A stretch of 15,201 nucleotides of DNA from JAQGMJ01 sp036271855 (GTDB lineage: Bacteria; Pseudomonadota; Gammaproteobacteria; Burkholderiales; JAEUOS01). This document shows positions 7,081-15,201 of the stretch, one piece after another (within the stretch, counting starts at the first letter, position 1; each line of letters opens with the position of its first letter). Location: NCBI GenBank assembly GCA_036271855.1, contig DATAZV010000081.1:1-15201 (forward strand), written 5' to 3'. A model generated the notes under the pieces. That model was not told the origin of the DNA, did no database searches, and saw only the letters and a list, made by a program, of their open reading frames with translations. The translations under genes were made by a program, and so were the position numbers.

Positions 7081-8724
7081 ATGAAATTCAGCGATTTTTC
7101 CATCGGCCGTCGCCTTGCCATGGGTCTGGGCGTGATCCTGATCAGCACCACCGGCGCGATCGGCTATGCGATCGTCAGCCTGAACGATGCCGCGCGCGCC
7201 GCGCGCCAGTTGTCCAGCGAGTCGCTGATCCAGGAGCGTGCGGCCCAGGAGTGGGTCAGCAATCTGACCCTGAGCGGCTTGCGCAACCTGACCACCGCGA
7301 AATTCGGCGACCCCGCGGGCGCCAACGCGGTGTTCGCCACCATCGACCTGCCCGACGCGGTCGGCCTGAGCAAGCGCGCCCAGGAACTGCAAAAGATCAT
7401 CGCCGGCAGCCTCGACACGGCCGAAGGCCGCGAGCTAATGGAAGACCTCACAGCCAAGCGTGCCGCCTACCTGAAGCAGCGCGATATATATCTGAAGCTG
7501 GTCGATGAGGGCAAGAAGGAAGAAATGGCCAAGCTGGCCGACACCACGCTGCGGGAGGCGCAAAAGCCGTTTGTCGGTGCGACCAAGCGCATCCTCGAAT
7601 ACATCCGCAAGCGGATCACCGAAAAGGATGCCGCGATGCAGGCGCAAAGCGAGCGCACCGCCACCCTCCTGGCCACGCTGTCCGGGCTGGTGGTGTTGCT
7701 GGCCGCGCTGATGGGCTGGGCCCTGACGCGCGGCATCACCCGTCCGCTGAAGCAGGCGCTGGGCGTGGCCGAGAAAGTGGCGGCCGGCGACTTGCGCAGC
7801 AAAATCGAGGCCACCAGCCGCGACGAGACCGGCGCATTGCTGGCGGCGATCGGCACCATGCAGGAAAACCTCAAGAGCCTGATCGGCAATGTGCGGCGCG
7901 ACGTCGATGCGGTTTCCGCATCCGCCTCGCAACTGGCGGTTTCGGCCGACGAACTCTCAGGCAGCGCGGCAGCGCAAAACGAAGCGGTCACCTCGACTGC
8001 TTCCTCGGTGGAAGAACTGACCGTCAGCATCTCGCAAATGTCGGGCAGCGCGCAAATCGCCCAGGACGTGGTCGAAGCCACCGTCAAGATTTCCGACTCC
8101 GGGCTGGAAATGGGCAACAAGGTATCGCGCGAAATCGGCGAGATCGACCGCTCGGTCAGCGACTTCGCGCAGCAGATGCAGGCGCTGCAGGGCCAGGCCG
8201 GCGAAATCGGCACCGTGGTCAAGCTGATCAAGGAGATTGCGGACCAGACCAACCTGCTGGCACTCAACGCCGCCATCGAAGCGGCCCGCGCCGGCGAACA
8301 AGGCCGCGGTTTCGCCGTTGTTGCCGATGAAGTGCGCAAGTTGGCCGAGCGCACCAGCGGCGCCACCAGCGAAATCCAGAAGACCATCGAAGCGATCCAG
8401 AGCAACATGGGCAGCGCCGGCAACCTGCTGGACAACGTCAAGACCCGGGTCGATGCCGGTGTCGCCACCATCGCCGACTTGATCGAACCGCTGAAGACTT
8501 TGCAAAGCCAGGCCGAGCGTGCCGCCAGTGGGTTACGTGAACTGACAAATGCCACCAAGGAACAGCAGCAAGCCAGCGAGCAGATCGCCCGCAACACCGA
8601 ACAGATCGCTGCTTCGGCCGAACAGAACCAGGCCTCCGTCTCGCAAAGCCGCGACACCTCGCGCGAACTGAGCGGCCTGGCCGAACGCCTGACGGAATCC
8701 GTCACCCGCTTCCAGCTTCAGTAG
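7081..8724 (+). CDS. methyl-accepting chemotaxis protein (first of tandem pair)
   Basis: This 547-aa transmembrane chemoreceptor senses ligand outside the inner membrane and controls the CheA kinase through CheW. Its architecture is TM1 at about 12-34, a roughly 155-residue helical periplasmic sensor at 35-190, TM2 at about 194-217, HAMP at 218-271 and the signalling coiled coil at 272-547. The sensor resembles the four-helix-bundle type and has no Cache-like motifs. The signalling tip is the invariant EIADQTNLLALNAAIEAARA at 385-404, followed by GEQGRGFAVVADEVRKLAER. The C-terminus ends SVTRFQLQ with no NWETF-type tether for CheR/CheB. The ATG at 7081 places MKFSDFSIGRR just before TM1; its Shine-Dalgarno is weak (GAAAG). 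A hairpin terminator follows the gene. Its paralogue begins at 8872 and no other che genes are in the window. The ligand cannot be read from the sequence. Confidence 0.95.
   Translation: MKFSDFSIGRRLAMGLGVILISTTGAIGYAIVSLNDAARAARQLSSESLIQERAAQEWVSNLTLSGLRNLTTAKFGDPAGANAVFATIDLPDAVGLSKRAQELQKIIAGSLDTAEGRELMEDLTAKRAAYLKQRDIYLKLVDEGKKEEMAKLADTTLREAQKPFVGATKRILEYIRKRITEKDAAMQAQSERTATLLATLSGLVVLLAALMGWALTRGITRPLKQALGVAEKVAAGDLRSKIEATSRDETGALLAAIGTMQENLKSLIGNVRRDVDAVSASASQLAVSADELSGSAAAQNEAVTSTASSVEELTVSISQMSGSAQIAQDVVEATVKISDSGLEMGNKVSREIGEIDRSVSDFAQQMQALQGQAGEIGTVVKLIKEIADQTNLLALNAAIEAARAGEQGRGFAVVADEVRKLAERTSGATSEIQKTIEAIQSNMGSAGNLLDNVKTRVDAGVATIADLIEPLKTLQSQAERAASGLRELTNATKEQQQASEQIARNTEQIAASAEQNQASVSQSRDTSRELSGLAERLTESVTRFQLQ
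8116..8234 (+). repeat. 119-bp exact repeat, copy 1 (inside first chemoreceptor gene)
   Basis: Base for base identical to 9907-10025 in the second chemoreceptor gene at a constant offset of 1791. The tract encodes the helix leading into the signalling tip, about residues 346-385. Shorter exact tracts at the same offset are 7927-7991 and 8404-8456. Identity includes synonymous positions. Confidence 0.95.
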
Positions 8725-8774
8725 TCTCCGAGCTTGCAAACCGGCTCGCGGTGGATGCGCGGCCAGTTGTCATT

Positions 8775-8816
8775 CCGGTACGGGTAGGCACTTGCGCCGA
8801 CCCGTACCGGTTCTTT
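8775..8816 (+). terminator. hairpin terminator after the first chemoreceptor gene
   Basis: An 11-bp perfect stem, CCGGTACGGGT (8775-8785) with ACCCGTACCGG (8800-8810), encloses an inner GGC/GCC stem after one mismatch. It is followed by TTCTTT. It lies 50 bp after the stop of the first chemoreceptor and 56 bp before the start of the second. The T-tract is interrupted, so termination may be partial and allow read-through. Confidence 0.65.
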
Positions 8817-8856
8817 CATACCAACAACAATCCGCCCGCCCCCTGCCAAAACCATC

Positions 8857-8863
8857 AAAGGAG
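8857..8863 (+). promoter_or_regulatory. ribosome binding site deciding the GTG start of the second chemoreceptor
   Basis: AAAGGAG lies 8 nt upstream of the GTG at 8872. It supports this non-ATG start, which also makes the protein exactly as long as its paralogue. Confidence 0.85.
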
Positions 8864-8871
8864 CTTGTCCA

Positions 8872-10515
8872 GTGAAGAAACCCGGTTTTTCGATCGGCCG
8901 GCGGCTTACCGTCGGCCTGAGCATCATTTTATTCATCACCGCCGGCGCTGCCGGCTACGCCATCTGGTGCCTGCAGGATCTGGAGCGGGGCTATCAGCAG
9001 CTCACCACCGATTCGATGGCGCAGGAACGCAATACGCAGGAATGGATCAACATCACCACGCTTTCGGGCGCGCGCAACCTGGTGATCGCGAAGTTTGCCG
9101 ACATCGACAATACCCAGAAGGCTTTCACCGCATTCAAGCTGGGCGATTCCACCGCCTTGCGCGGCCGGGTCAATGAGCTGCAGAAGGAAATCTTCGGCCA
9201 CCTGACCACCGATGATGGCAAGCGCCTGGTGGAGGAGACCCTGGCCAAGCGCAAGGTGTATCTGGATATCCTGGACAAGAGCATGTCCCTGATCAAGGAC
9301 GGCAAAAAGGAGGAAGGGCAGAAAATTGCCGAGACCACGCTGATCCCGGCGATGACGGCGTATATCGGTTCCACCCACGTGCTGCTCGATCACACCCGCA
9401 AGATGATCGCCGTGCAGCAGGAGAAAATGCATGCCGCCAGCGAACGTGCGCGGGTCTGGGTGGCGGGGCTGATCGCGCTGGTGCTGGGCCTGGCGGTGGT
9501 GATTGCCTGGTTCCTCACCCGCAGCATCACCCTGCCGCTGAAGCAGGCGCTGGGCGTGGCGGAAAAAGTGGCGGCCGGCGACCTGCGCTCGCACATCGCG
9601 GCAGGCCGCAACGACGAGACCGGCGCGCTGCTGGCGGCGATTTCGATGATGCAGGACAATCTGAAGGAATTGATCGGCAAGGTCAGGAGCGACGTCGACG
9701 CTGTTTCTTCCTCCGCTTCGCAACTGGCGGTTTCGGCCGACGAACTCTCAGGCAGCGCGGCAGCGCAAAACGAAGCGGTCACTTCGACCGCCTCCTCGGT
9801 GGAAGAACTGACTGTCAGCATCGCCCAGATGTCGGGCAGCGCGCAAATCGCCCAGGACGTGGTCGAGGCGACTGTGAAGATTTCCGACTCCGGGCTGGAA
9901 ATGGGTAACAAGGTATCGCGCGAAATCGGCGAGATCGACCGCTCGGTCAGCGACTTCGCGCAGCAGATGCAGGCGCTGCAGGGCCAGGCCGGCGAAATCG
10001 GCACCGTGGTCAAGCTGATCAAGGAAATCGCCGACCAGACCAACCTGCTGGCGCTCAACGCGGCGATTGAAGCCGCGCGTGCCGGTGAACAAGGCCGCGG
10101 TTTCGCCGTGGTCGCCGACGAAGTAAGGAAACTCGCCGAGCGCACCAGCAGCGCCACCAGCGAGATTCAAAAAACCATCGAAGCGATCCAGTCGAACATG
10201 GGCAGCGCCGGCAACCTGCTGGACAACGTCAAGACCCGGGTCGATGCAGGGGTTTCCACCATCGCCGACCTGATCGAACCGCTGAAGACCCTGCAATCGC
10301 AGGCCGAGCGTGCCGCCAGCGGCCTGCGTGAGCTGACCAACGCCACCAAGGAGCAGCAGCAAGCCAGCGAGCAGATCGCCCGCAACACCGAACAGATCGC
10401 CGCCTCGGCAGAGCAGAACCAGGCCTCTGTCTCGCAAAGCCGCGATACCTCGCGCGAATTGAGCGGCCTGGCGGAACGCCTGCAAGCATCGGTGACACGT
10501 TTCAAGGTCGATTAA
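8872..10515 (+). CDS. methyl-accepting chemotaxis protein (second of tandem pair)
   Basis: This 547-aa chemoreceptor is paralogous to the gene just upstream, with the same length and domain borders: TM1 at about 12-33, sensor 35-190, TM2 at about 195-216, HAMP 218-271 and signalling domain 272-547. By hand alignment without gaps, residues 1-190 share about 85 identities with the first receptor (about 45%). Residues 272-547 differ at only about 10 positions (about 96% identity). The sensor keeps a few patches (QERxxQEW, TLSGxRNL, GKKEE), so both sensors have the same fold but probably differ in ligand or affinity. The tip EIADQTNLLALNAAIEAARA is intact, and the end SVTRFKVD lacks a CheR/CheB tether. 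The start is GTG with a strong Shine-Dalgarno. The gene ends at a bidirectional terminator. With nearly identical signalling domains the two receptors should couple to the same CheA/CheW arrays. Confidence 0.95.
   Translation: MKKPGFSIGRRLTVGLSIILFITAGAAGYAIWCLQDLERGYQQLTTDSMAQERNTQEWINITTLSGARNLVIAKFADIDNTQKAFTAFKLGDSTALRGRVNELQKEIFGHLTTDDGKRLVEETLAKRKVYLDILDKSMSLIKDGKKEEGQKIAETTLIPAMTAYIGSTHVLLDHTRKMIAVQQEKMHAASERARVWVAGLIALVLGLAVVIAWFLTRSITLPLKQALGVAEKVAAGDLRSHIAAGRNDETGALLAAISMMQDNLKELIGKVRSDVDAVSSSASQLAVSADELSGSAAAQNEAVTSTASSVEELTVSIAQMSGSAQIAQDVVEATVKISDSGLEMGNKVSREIGEIDRSVSDFAQQMQALQGQAGEIGTVVKLIKEIADQTNLLALNAAIEAARAGEQGRGFAVVADEVRKLAERTSSATSEIQKTIEAIQSNMGSAGNLLDNVKTRVDAGVSTIADLIEPLKTLQSQAERAASGLRELTNATKEQQQASEQIARNTEQIAASAEQNQASVSQSRDTSRELSGLAERLQASVTRFKVD
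9907..10025 (+). repeat. 119-bp exact repeat, copy 2 (inside second chemoreceptor gene)
   Basis: Identical partner of 8116-8234. The flanking differences at 8115/9906 (C/T) and 8235/10026 (G/A) are both synonymous. The two smaller exact partners are 9718-9782 and 10195-10247. Confidence 0.95.
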
Positions 10516-10534
10516 GCACGGCCGCCGCACCATC

Positions 10535-10584
10535 CACGCAAAAAAAACGGCCTGTCATTCCGACAGGCCGTTTTCTTTTGCGTG
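10535..10584. terminator. bidirectional intrinsic terminator
   Basis: A perfect 13-bp stem AAAACGGCCTGTC/GACAGGCCGTTTT (10544-10556 and 10562-10574) with an ATTCC loop is nested in further complementarity, CACGCAAAA against TTTTGCGTG. A-tracts on one side and T-tracts on the other make it work for the second chemoreceptor (+) and the convergent PAS protein gene (-), whose stop is 5 nt away. Confidence 0.93.
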
Positions 10585-10588
10585 CGGA

Positions 10589-11020
10589 TCAGCGCGACTT
10601 GAAAGGCGAGGACAAGGAGTCGAGCGGGGTAGGCGCCTTGCGCGGCTGCACGAAAACCATCCAGCCGTCGATATAGTCGGTGACCACGCGCATCACGGTC
10701 AGGCGTACCGGCATCGGCGAGCCGTCGCCCCGGCGCGCCTGGGTGGAAAGGCCGGTCAGGTTGGCCCAGCTGGCCTGGTCTTGCATCTCGGGAAAGACGG
10801 CGCTGATGTGCGCGCCCTTGAACTTGTTCACCTGGCCCTTGAGCAGCATCGCCGCCACCGGCGTGATGTCCAGGATGTTGCCCTGAAAATCCACTGCGAT
10901 CAAAGGCTTGATCAGGCTGTCGATGACGCCTTTGTCCGGCGCGAAGTCGGCGTCGTCACCCAACGTATCGCCCACATGGGGCGCTGCGCTGGTCTCGGGG
11001 AGGTTAAGGTCGGATTGCAT
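10589..11020 (-). CDS. small PAS domain-only protein
   Basis: The 143-aa soluble protein has a polar, acidic N-terminal tail (1-30) and a single PAS fold at about 33-125. The PAS landmarks are IDSLIKPLIAVDFQGNILDI (33-52), the helix TPVAAMLLKGQVNKFKGAHI, and GSPMPVRLTVMRVV (100-113) leading to GWMVFVQPR (119-127). There is no output domain, transmembrane segment or DNA-binding motif. It could be a stand-alone ligand, redox or protein-interaction module. I see no residue set diagnostic for haem or FAD. The ATG at 11020 has only a weak purine-rich upstream. The position just beyond the chemoreceptors suggests a signalling role, but the genes are convergent and not co-transcribed. The link is therefore inference. 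Confidence 0.75.
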   Translation of the reverse strand: MQSDLNLPETSAAPHVGDTLGDDADFAPDKGVIDSLIKPLIAVDFQGNILDITPVAAMLLKGQVNKFKGAHISAVFPEMQDQASWANLTGLSTQARRGDGSPMPVRLTVMRVVTDYIDGWMVFVQPRKAPTPLDSLSSPFKSR

Positions 11021-11244
11021 GGCTTGCTCGTCTGCTTCTGGGTCTCGTAATGGACAACTGTTGACGAAGCGAGTTTCATGAATTCTGCGTTACATCATAT
11101 TCCTGTGGCCGGCAGAAAGAAACCTTGCACGGCAACATCATTGCATCATCATGATTCAGTAATATTTCAGCCATACAAGTGCGCACCGCTGCTGCATTGC
11201 AGTGCGGCCCGGCCAGTTGTAAGACAACCGGCGCCGCGCGAATT
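11021..11244. other. intergenic region upstream of the PAS gene and downstream of the MFS gene
   Basis: This 224-bp gap is notably more AT-rich than the genes around it (about 11065-11180), as expected of a promoter region for the PAS gene. On the minus strand TATGAT (11094-11099 read in reverse) is a plausible -10 box, but the hexamer 17 nt upstream, TTTCTT, is a poor -35. A hairpin GCCAGTTGT/ACAACCGGC with an AAG loop (11212-11232, one mismatch) lies just beyond the MFS stop. It lacks a T-tract on the minus strand, so a terminator call is not secure. No small gene with a credible start is seen. Confidence 0.4.
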
Positions 11245-12468
11245 TTAAGGGTGCGCTGCGCTGCGCAAACCGAGCAGCGCGAACAGGGCGATCAGCGAAA
11301 CGCCCGCCGACAAGGCCAGGGCCGCGCCGGCGCCCTGCGCTTCCAGCACCAGGCCGAAGGCGAACGGCGCGAGGGCCTGCATGCCGCGCGCGGCCACCGA
11401 AAGAAAGCCGGTACGCATGCCGTAGCCGGCCGGGCCGAACAGGGCCAGCGGCAAAGTGCCCTTGGCGATGGTGATCATGCCGTTGCCGGCGCCGTGCAAT
11501 ACCGAGAACGCGAACGCACCCAGCGGCAGGCCGAACAGCAGGGCGATCGCCGCCGTGCCCAGCGGGTGCAGCGCGGTGGCCACCCGGGCGACGCTCAAGG
11601 GATGAATCCGCAGGCGCTGGCCGATGGTGAATTCCAGGATGCGCGCGGCCACTTGCGCGGGACCGAGCAGGGCGCCGGCGGTGACAGCGACGGCGGCGCT
11701 GACGCCGGTGGCGATCATCAGGCCGGGCAGATGCGCCGCCATCGCGGAAGTGACAAAAGCGGTGGCGGCCGAAAAGATCGCCAGCAGCACGAAGGTCTTG
11801 CGCTGTTCGGCGGAGGAAGGCTCCGGCGGCCTGTCGGCCCCGGGGGCCGGCGCCGGTTCATCAGCCACGGTGCTGCCCGTGCCACCTTCAGGAATGCATA
11901 GCAGGTTAAGGGGTAGCGCTATCAGCAGGTGGATTGCCGCCCAGGAGAGGCAGCAGGCGCGCCAGCCGAAATGTGCGGACAGGTAAGTGCTCAGCGGCCA
12001 GCCCACCGTGCTGGCGAAGCCGGCGATCAGGGTGATGCCGGTGATCGGCCCGCGCGCGCCGTGGCCGTGCAGGCGCACCAGGGTGGCGAAGGCGGCGTCG
12101 TACAGGCCCAGCGCCATGCCGGCGCCGATCACGCACCAGGCGGCGAACAGGAGGGTGGGATTGCTTGCGCCCGCCAGCAGGGCGAGGCCGGCGGCGAGCA
12201 CCAGGTTGGAGAGCGCCAGCAGCCGGCGCCCGCCGTGCAGGTCGATGGCGCGGCCCGCCGCCGGACCGGCCGCTGCCATCACCAGCAGCGAGACCGAGAA
12301 CGCGCCGAACACGGTGGCGCGGGTGATGCCGAGATCGGCGGCGATGGGTGCGGCGAGAATCGCCGGCAGATAGGTGGAGGAGGCCCAGGCAATGGTCTGG
12401 GTGGCGCCAAGAGCTACGACCTGGCGCGTCTTGTCGTGCGTGCTGGCGGAATCCGGCTGCTCCACCAC
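11245..12468 (-). CDS. major facilitator superfamily transporter
   Basis: The 407-aa, strongly hydrophobic protein has about 12 predicted helices in two halves, split by a Pro/Ala-rich cytoplasmic loop at about 193-223. The MFS motif A equivalent GRAIDLHGGRR lies at 72-82, between helices 2 and 3. The first helix carries ATQTIAWASSTYLPAILAAP (22-41), typical of a proteobacterial MFS subgroup of unknown substrate. The start is GTG at 12468 (a second GTG follows directly), only 6 nt after the TAA of the upstream hydroquinone reductase gene and without a Shine-Dalgarno, so it is probably translated by coupling. The pairing suggests it moves a quinone or aromatic compound or its conjugate, which is inference. 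Direction of transport cannot be told. Confidence 0.88.
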   Translation of the reverse strand: MVEQPDSASTHDKTRQVVALGATQTIAWASSTYLPAILAAPIAADLGITRATVFGAFSVSLLVMAAAGPAAGRAIDLHGGRRLLALSNLVLAAGLALLAGASNPTLLFAAWCVIGAGMALGLYDAAFATLVRLHGHGARGPITGITLIAGFASTVGWPLSTYLSAHFGWRACCLSWAAIHLLIALPLNLLCIPEGGTGSTVADEPAPAPGADRPPEPSSAEQRKTFVLLAIFSAATAFVTSAMAAHLPGLMIATGVSAAVAVTAGALLGPAQVAARILEFTIGQRLRIHPLSVARVATALHPLGTAAIALLFGLPLGAFAFSVLHGAGNGMITIAKGTLPLALFGPAGYGMRTGFLSVAARGMQALAPFAFGLVLEAQGAGAALALSAGVSLIALFALLGLRSAAHP

Positions 12469-12474
12469 TGCCGG

Positions 12475-13440
12475 TTAAGCGGGACCGAGCGCGTCGCGCC
12501 CGTGCGGCCGGGTGAAGTCGATGTGCGGCCCGAGCGGGACAATGCCGGTGGGGTTGACGTTTTTCTGGCCACCGTAATAGCCGCGCTTGATCGCCTCGAT
12601 GTCCACCGTGTCACCGAAGGCCGGGCGCATGTAGAGGTCGCGCATATAGCCGTCGAGATTGGGATAATCCGCCAGGCGCTTCAGGTTGCACTTGAAGTGG
12701 CTGTAGTAGACCGAGTCGAAGCGCACCAGGGTGGGAAACAGGCGCACATCGGCTTCGGTGAGGCGGCGGCCGAGCAGGTAGCGCTGGGTGCTCAAGCGTT
12801 GCTCCAATTCGTCCAGCCCCTGGAATACCTTGCGGCAGGCGGCGTCGTAGGCTTCCTGGGTGCGCGCGAAGCCGGCGCGGTAGACGCCGTTGTTGATGTG
12901 TTCGTAGACGAAATCGTTGATGCGGTCGATCTCCGGGCGCAGCGCCTCTGGGTAGAGATCGAAGGGCATGCCGGCGAGCGCGCCGAAGCCGCTGTTGAAA
13001 ATGCGGATGATTTCCGCCGACTCGTTGTTGACGATGCGCCGCGTCTGCCGGTCCCACAGCACCGGTACCGTGACCCGGCCGGTGTAGTCGGGCTGGGCGG
13101 TGGTGTAGAGGCGGTGAATGTAAAAGCGGCCATCGACCGGCTGCAGCTCGTCGATGCCGCTGGAACCGGTCCAGCCTTCGATGCGCGGCAGTTCCGCCAG
13201 GGTCAGGCCGACCACGCCGTCCAGCCCCTTCAGGCGCCGCGCGATGGCGGTGCGGTGCGCCCAGGGGCAGGAGGGGGCGATGAACAAATGGTAGCGGCCG
13301 GCGGCGGCGGGAAATTCCGCCGCGCTGTCGCCGGCGACGCGGCCGCGAAACGCCGAGGCCGGACGCGCGAAGCTGCCGTCGGCACTGTTGCGCCGGGCGG
13401 CGTCGTCTTCCAGCCATTTACCTTCGATCAGCATGCCCAC
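12475..13440 (-). CDS. glutathionyl-hydroquinone reductase (xi-class glutathione S-transferase)
   Basis: The 321-aa protein matches the GS-HQR family (YqjG/PcpF type). These enzymes use a cysteine to remove glutathione from glutathionyl-hydroquinones, rescuing quinones that have reacted with glutathione. The thioredoxin-like N-terminal domain carries APSCPWAHR at 55-63 with catalytic Cys58. The glutathione-site VPVLWD lies at 125-130 and NNESAEII at 138-145. The helical domain shows YLLGRRLTEADVRLFPTLVR and YYSHFKCNLKRL (245-256). The xi-class C-terminal extension GGQKNVNPTGIVPLGP (290-305) is diagnostic. The start is GTG at 13440, with AAAGGA 7 nt upstream; the ATG two codons later would be 13 nt from it. 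It is the first gene of a two-gene unit with the MFS transporter. The exact substrate is unknown. Confidence 0.93.
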   Translation of the reverse strand: MGMLIEGKWLEDDAARRNSADGSFARPASAFRGRVAGDSAAEFPAAAGRYHLFIAPSCPWAHRTAIARRLKGLDGVVGLTLAELPRIEGWTGSSGIDELQPVDGRFYIHRLYTTAQPDYTGRVTVPVLWDRQTRRIVNNESAEIIRIFNSGFGALAGMPFDLYPEALRPEIDRINDFVYEHINNGVYRAGFARTQEAYDAACRKVFQGLDELEQRLSTQRYLLGRRLTEADVRLFPTLVRFDSVYYSHFKCNLKRLADYPNLDGYMRDLYMRPAFGDTVDIEAIKRGYYGGQKNVNPTGIVPLGPHIDFTRPHGRDALGPA

Positions 13441-13447
13441 GACGAGA

Positions 13448-13453
13448 TCCTTT
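13448..13453 (-). promoter_or_regulatory. ribosome binding site deciding the GTG start of the hydroquinone reductase
   Basis: On the minus strand AAAGGA lies 7 nt before the GTG at 13440, better spaced than for the ATG at 13434. The rest of the 93-bp gap to the kinase gene shows no clear terminator or promoter. Confidence 0.7.
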
Positions 13454-13533
13454 TTGTGTGATGCCTGGGGGTTGTCGGCGCGTCCGGGAGGCGGCTGGGT
13501 GCGCCGGTTTCGGGCGGCCAGAAATGGCGCCGC

Positions 13534-15201
<1,668 letters not shown>

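Noticed and set aside
7467..8705. 412-codon minus-strand frame opposite the first chemoreceptor, with a similar one opposite the second (9390-10157)
   Set aside because: The two resemble each other only because the sense genes do. The Ser/Ala/Cys-rich composition is the antisense image of the receptor coiled coil.
7081..10515. Mobile element or recent transfer as the source of the duplication
   Set aside because: No transposase, terminal repeats or composition change are seen around the pair; ordinary tandem duplication is sufficient.
11130..11160. CAT/ATCAT repeats as a possible regulator-binding or CRISPR-like array
   Set aside because: The repeats are three bases long and irregular, with no spacer structure.
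11929..13461. Long open frame (510 codons) on the plus strand opposite the MFS and hydroquinone reductase genes
   Set aside because: It spans two well-supported genes in antisense, has shadow composition and no domain. The same applies to the plus-strand frames at 1079-1996, 5403-6344 and 11179-11901.

Overview
The window is a gene-dense, GC-rich stretch of bacterial chromosome. It holds eleven protein-coding genes, two of them cut by the window edges, and no gap between genes longer than about 270 bases. The gene families point to a betaproteobacterium: a fused MnmC, class II fumarase, Tat-exported dienelactone hydrolase, multi-domain cNMP protein, GAF-hybrid histidine kinase and chemoreceptors. 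An order close to Rhodocyclales or Nitrosomonadales is plausible but is inference only. I see no tRNA, rRNA, CRISPR array, insertion sequence, phage gene or integration site.

Layout from left to right. (1) The C-terminal part of a two-cNMP-domain protein (+) ends at a bidirectional terminator that also serves a convergent Tat-exported dienelactone hydrolase (-). (2) Divergent from the hydrolase is mnmC (+), the bifunctional enzyme finishing mnm5s2U at the tRNA wobble position. (3) Convergent with mnmC is a probable three-gene operon on the minus strand: fumC, then a DUF1345 membrane protein, then allA (ureidoglycolate lyase), with gaps of only 22-23 nt. (4) Divergent from fumC are two tandem chemoreceptor genes (+), each with its own hairpin terminator. 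(5) Convergent with them is a small PAS-only protein (-). (6) An MFS transporter sits immediately downstream of a glutathionyl-hydroquinone reductase (-), probably translationally coupled to it. (7) A GAF-HisKA-HATPase-REC hybrid kinase (-) runs off the right edge.

The housekeeping part is tRNA modification (mnmC) and the TCA cycle (fumC). The accessory part is environmental sensing (two chemoreceptors, PAS protein, hybrid kinase) and detoxification or aromatic metabolism (hydroquinone reductase with transporter, dienelactone hydrolase). No gene cluster here looks like a new defence or mobile system. The most notable signal is the chemoreceptor pair. The two proteins are both exactly 547 aa and align without gaps. 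Their sensor halves have diverged to about 45% identity, while their signalling halves are about 96% identical and share long identical DNA tracts, which suggests recent gene conversion or domain replacement.
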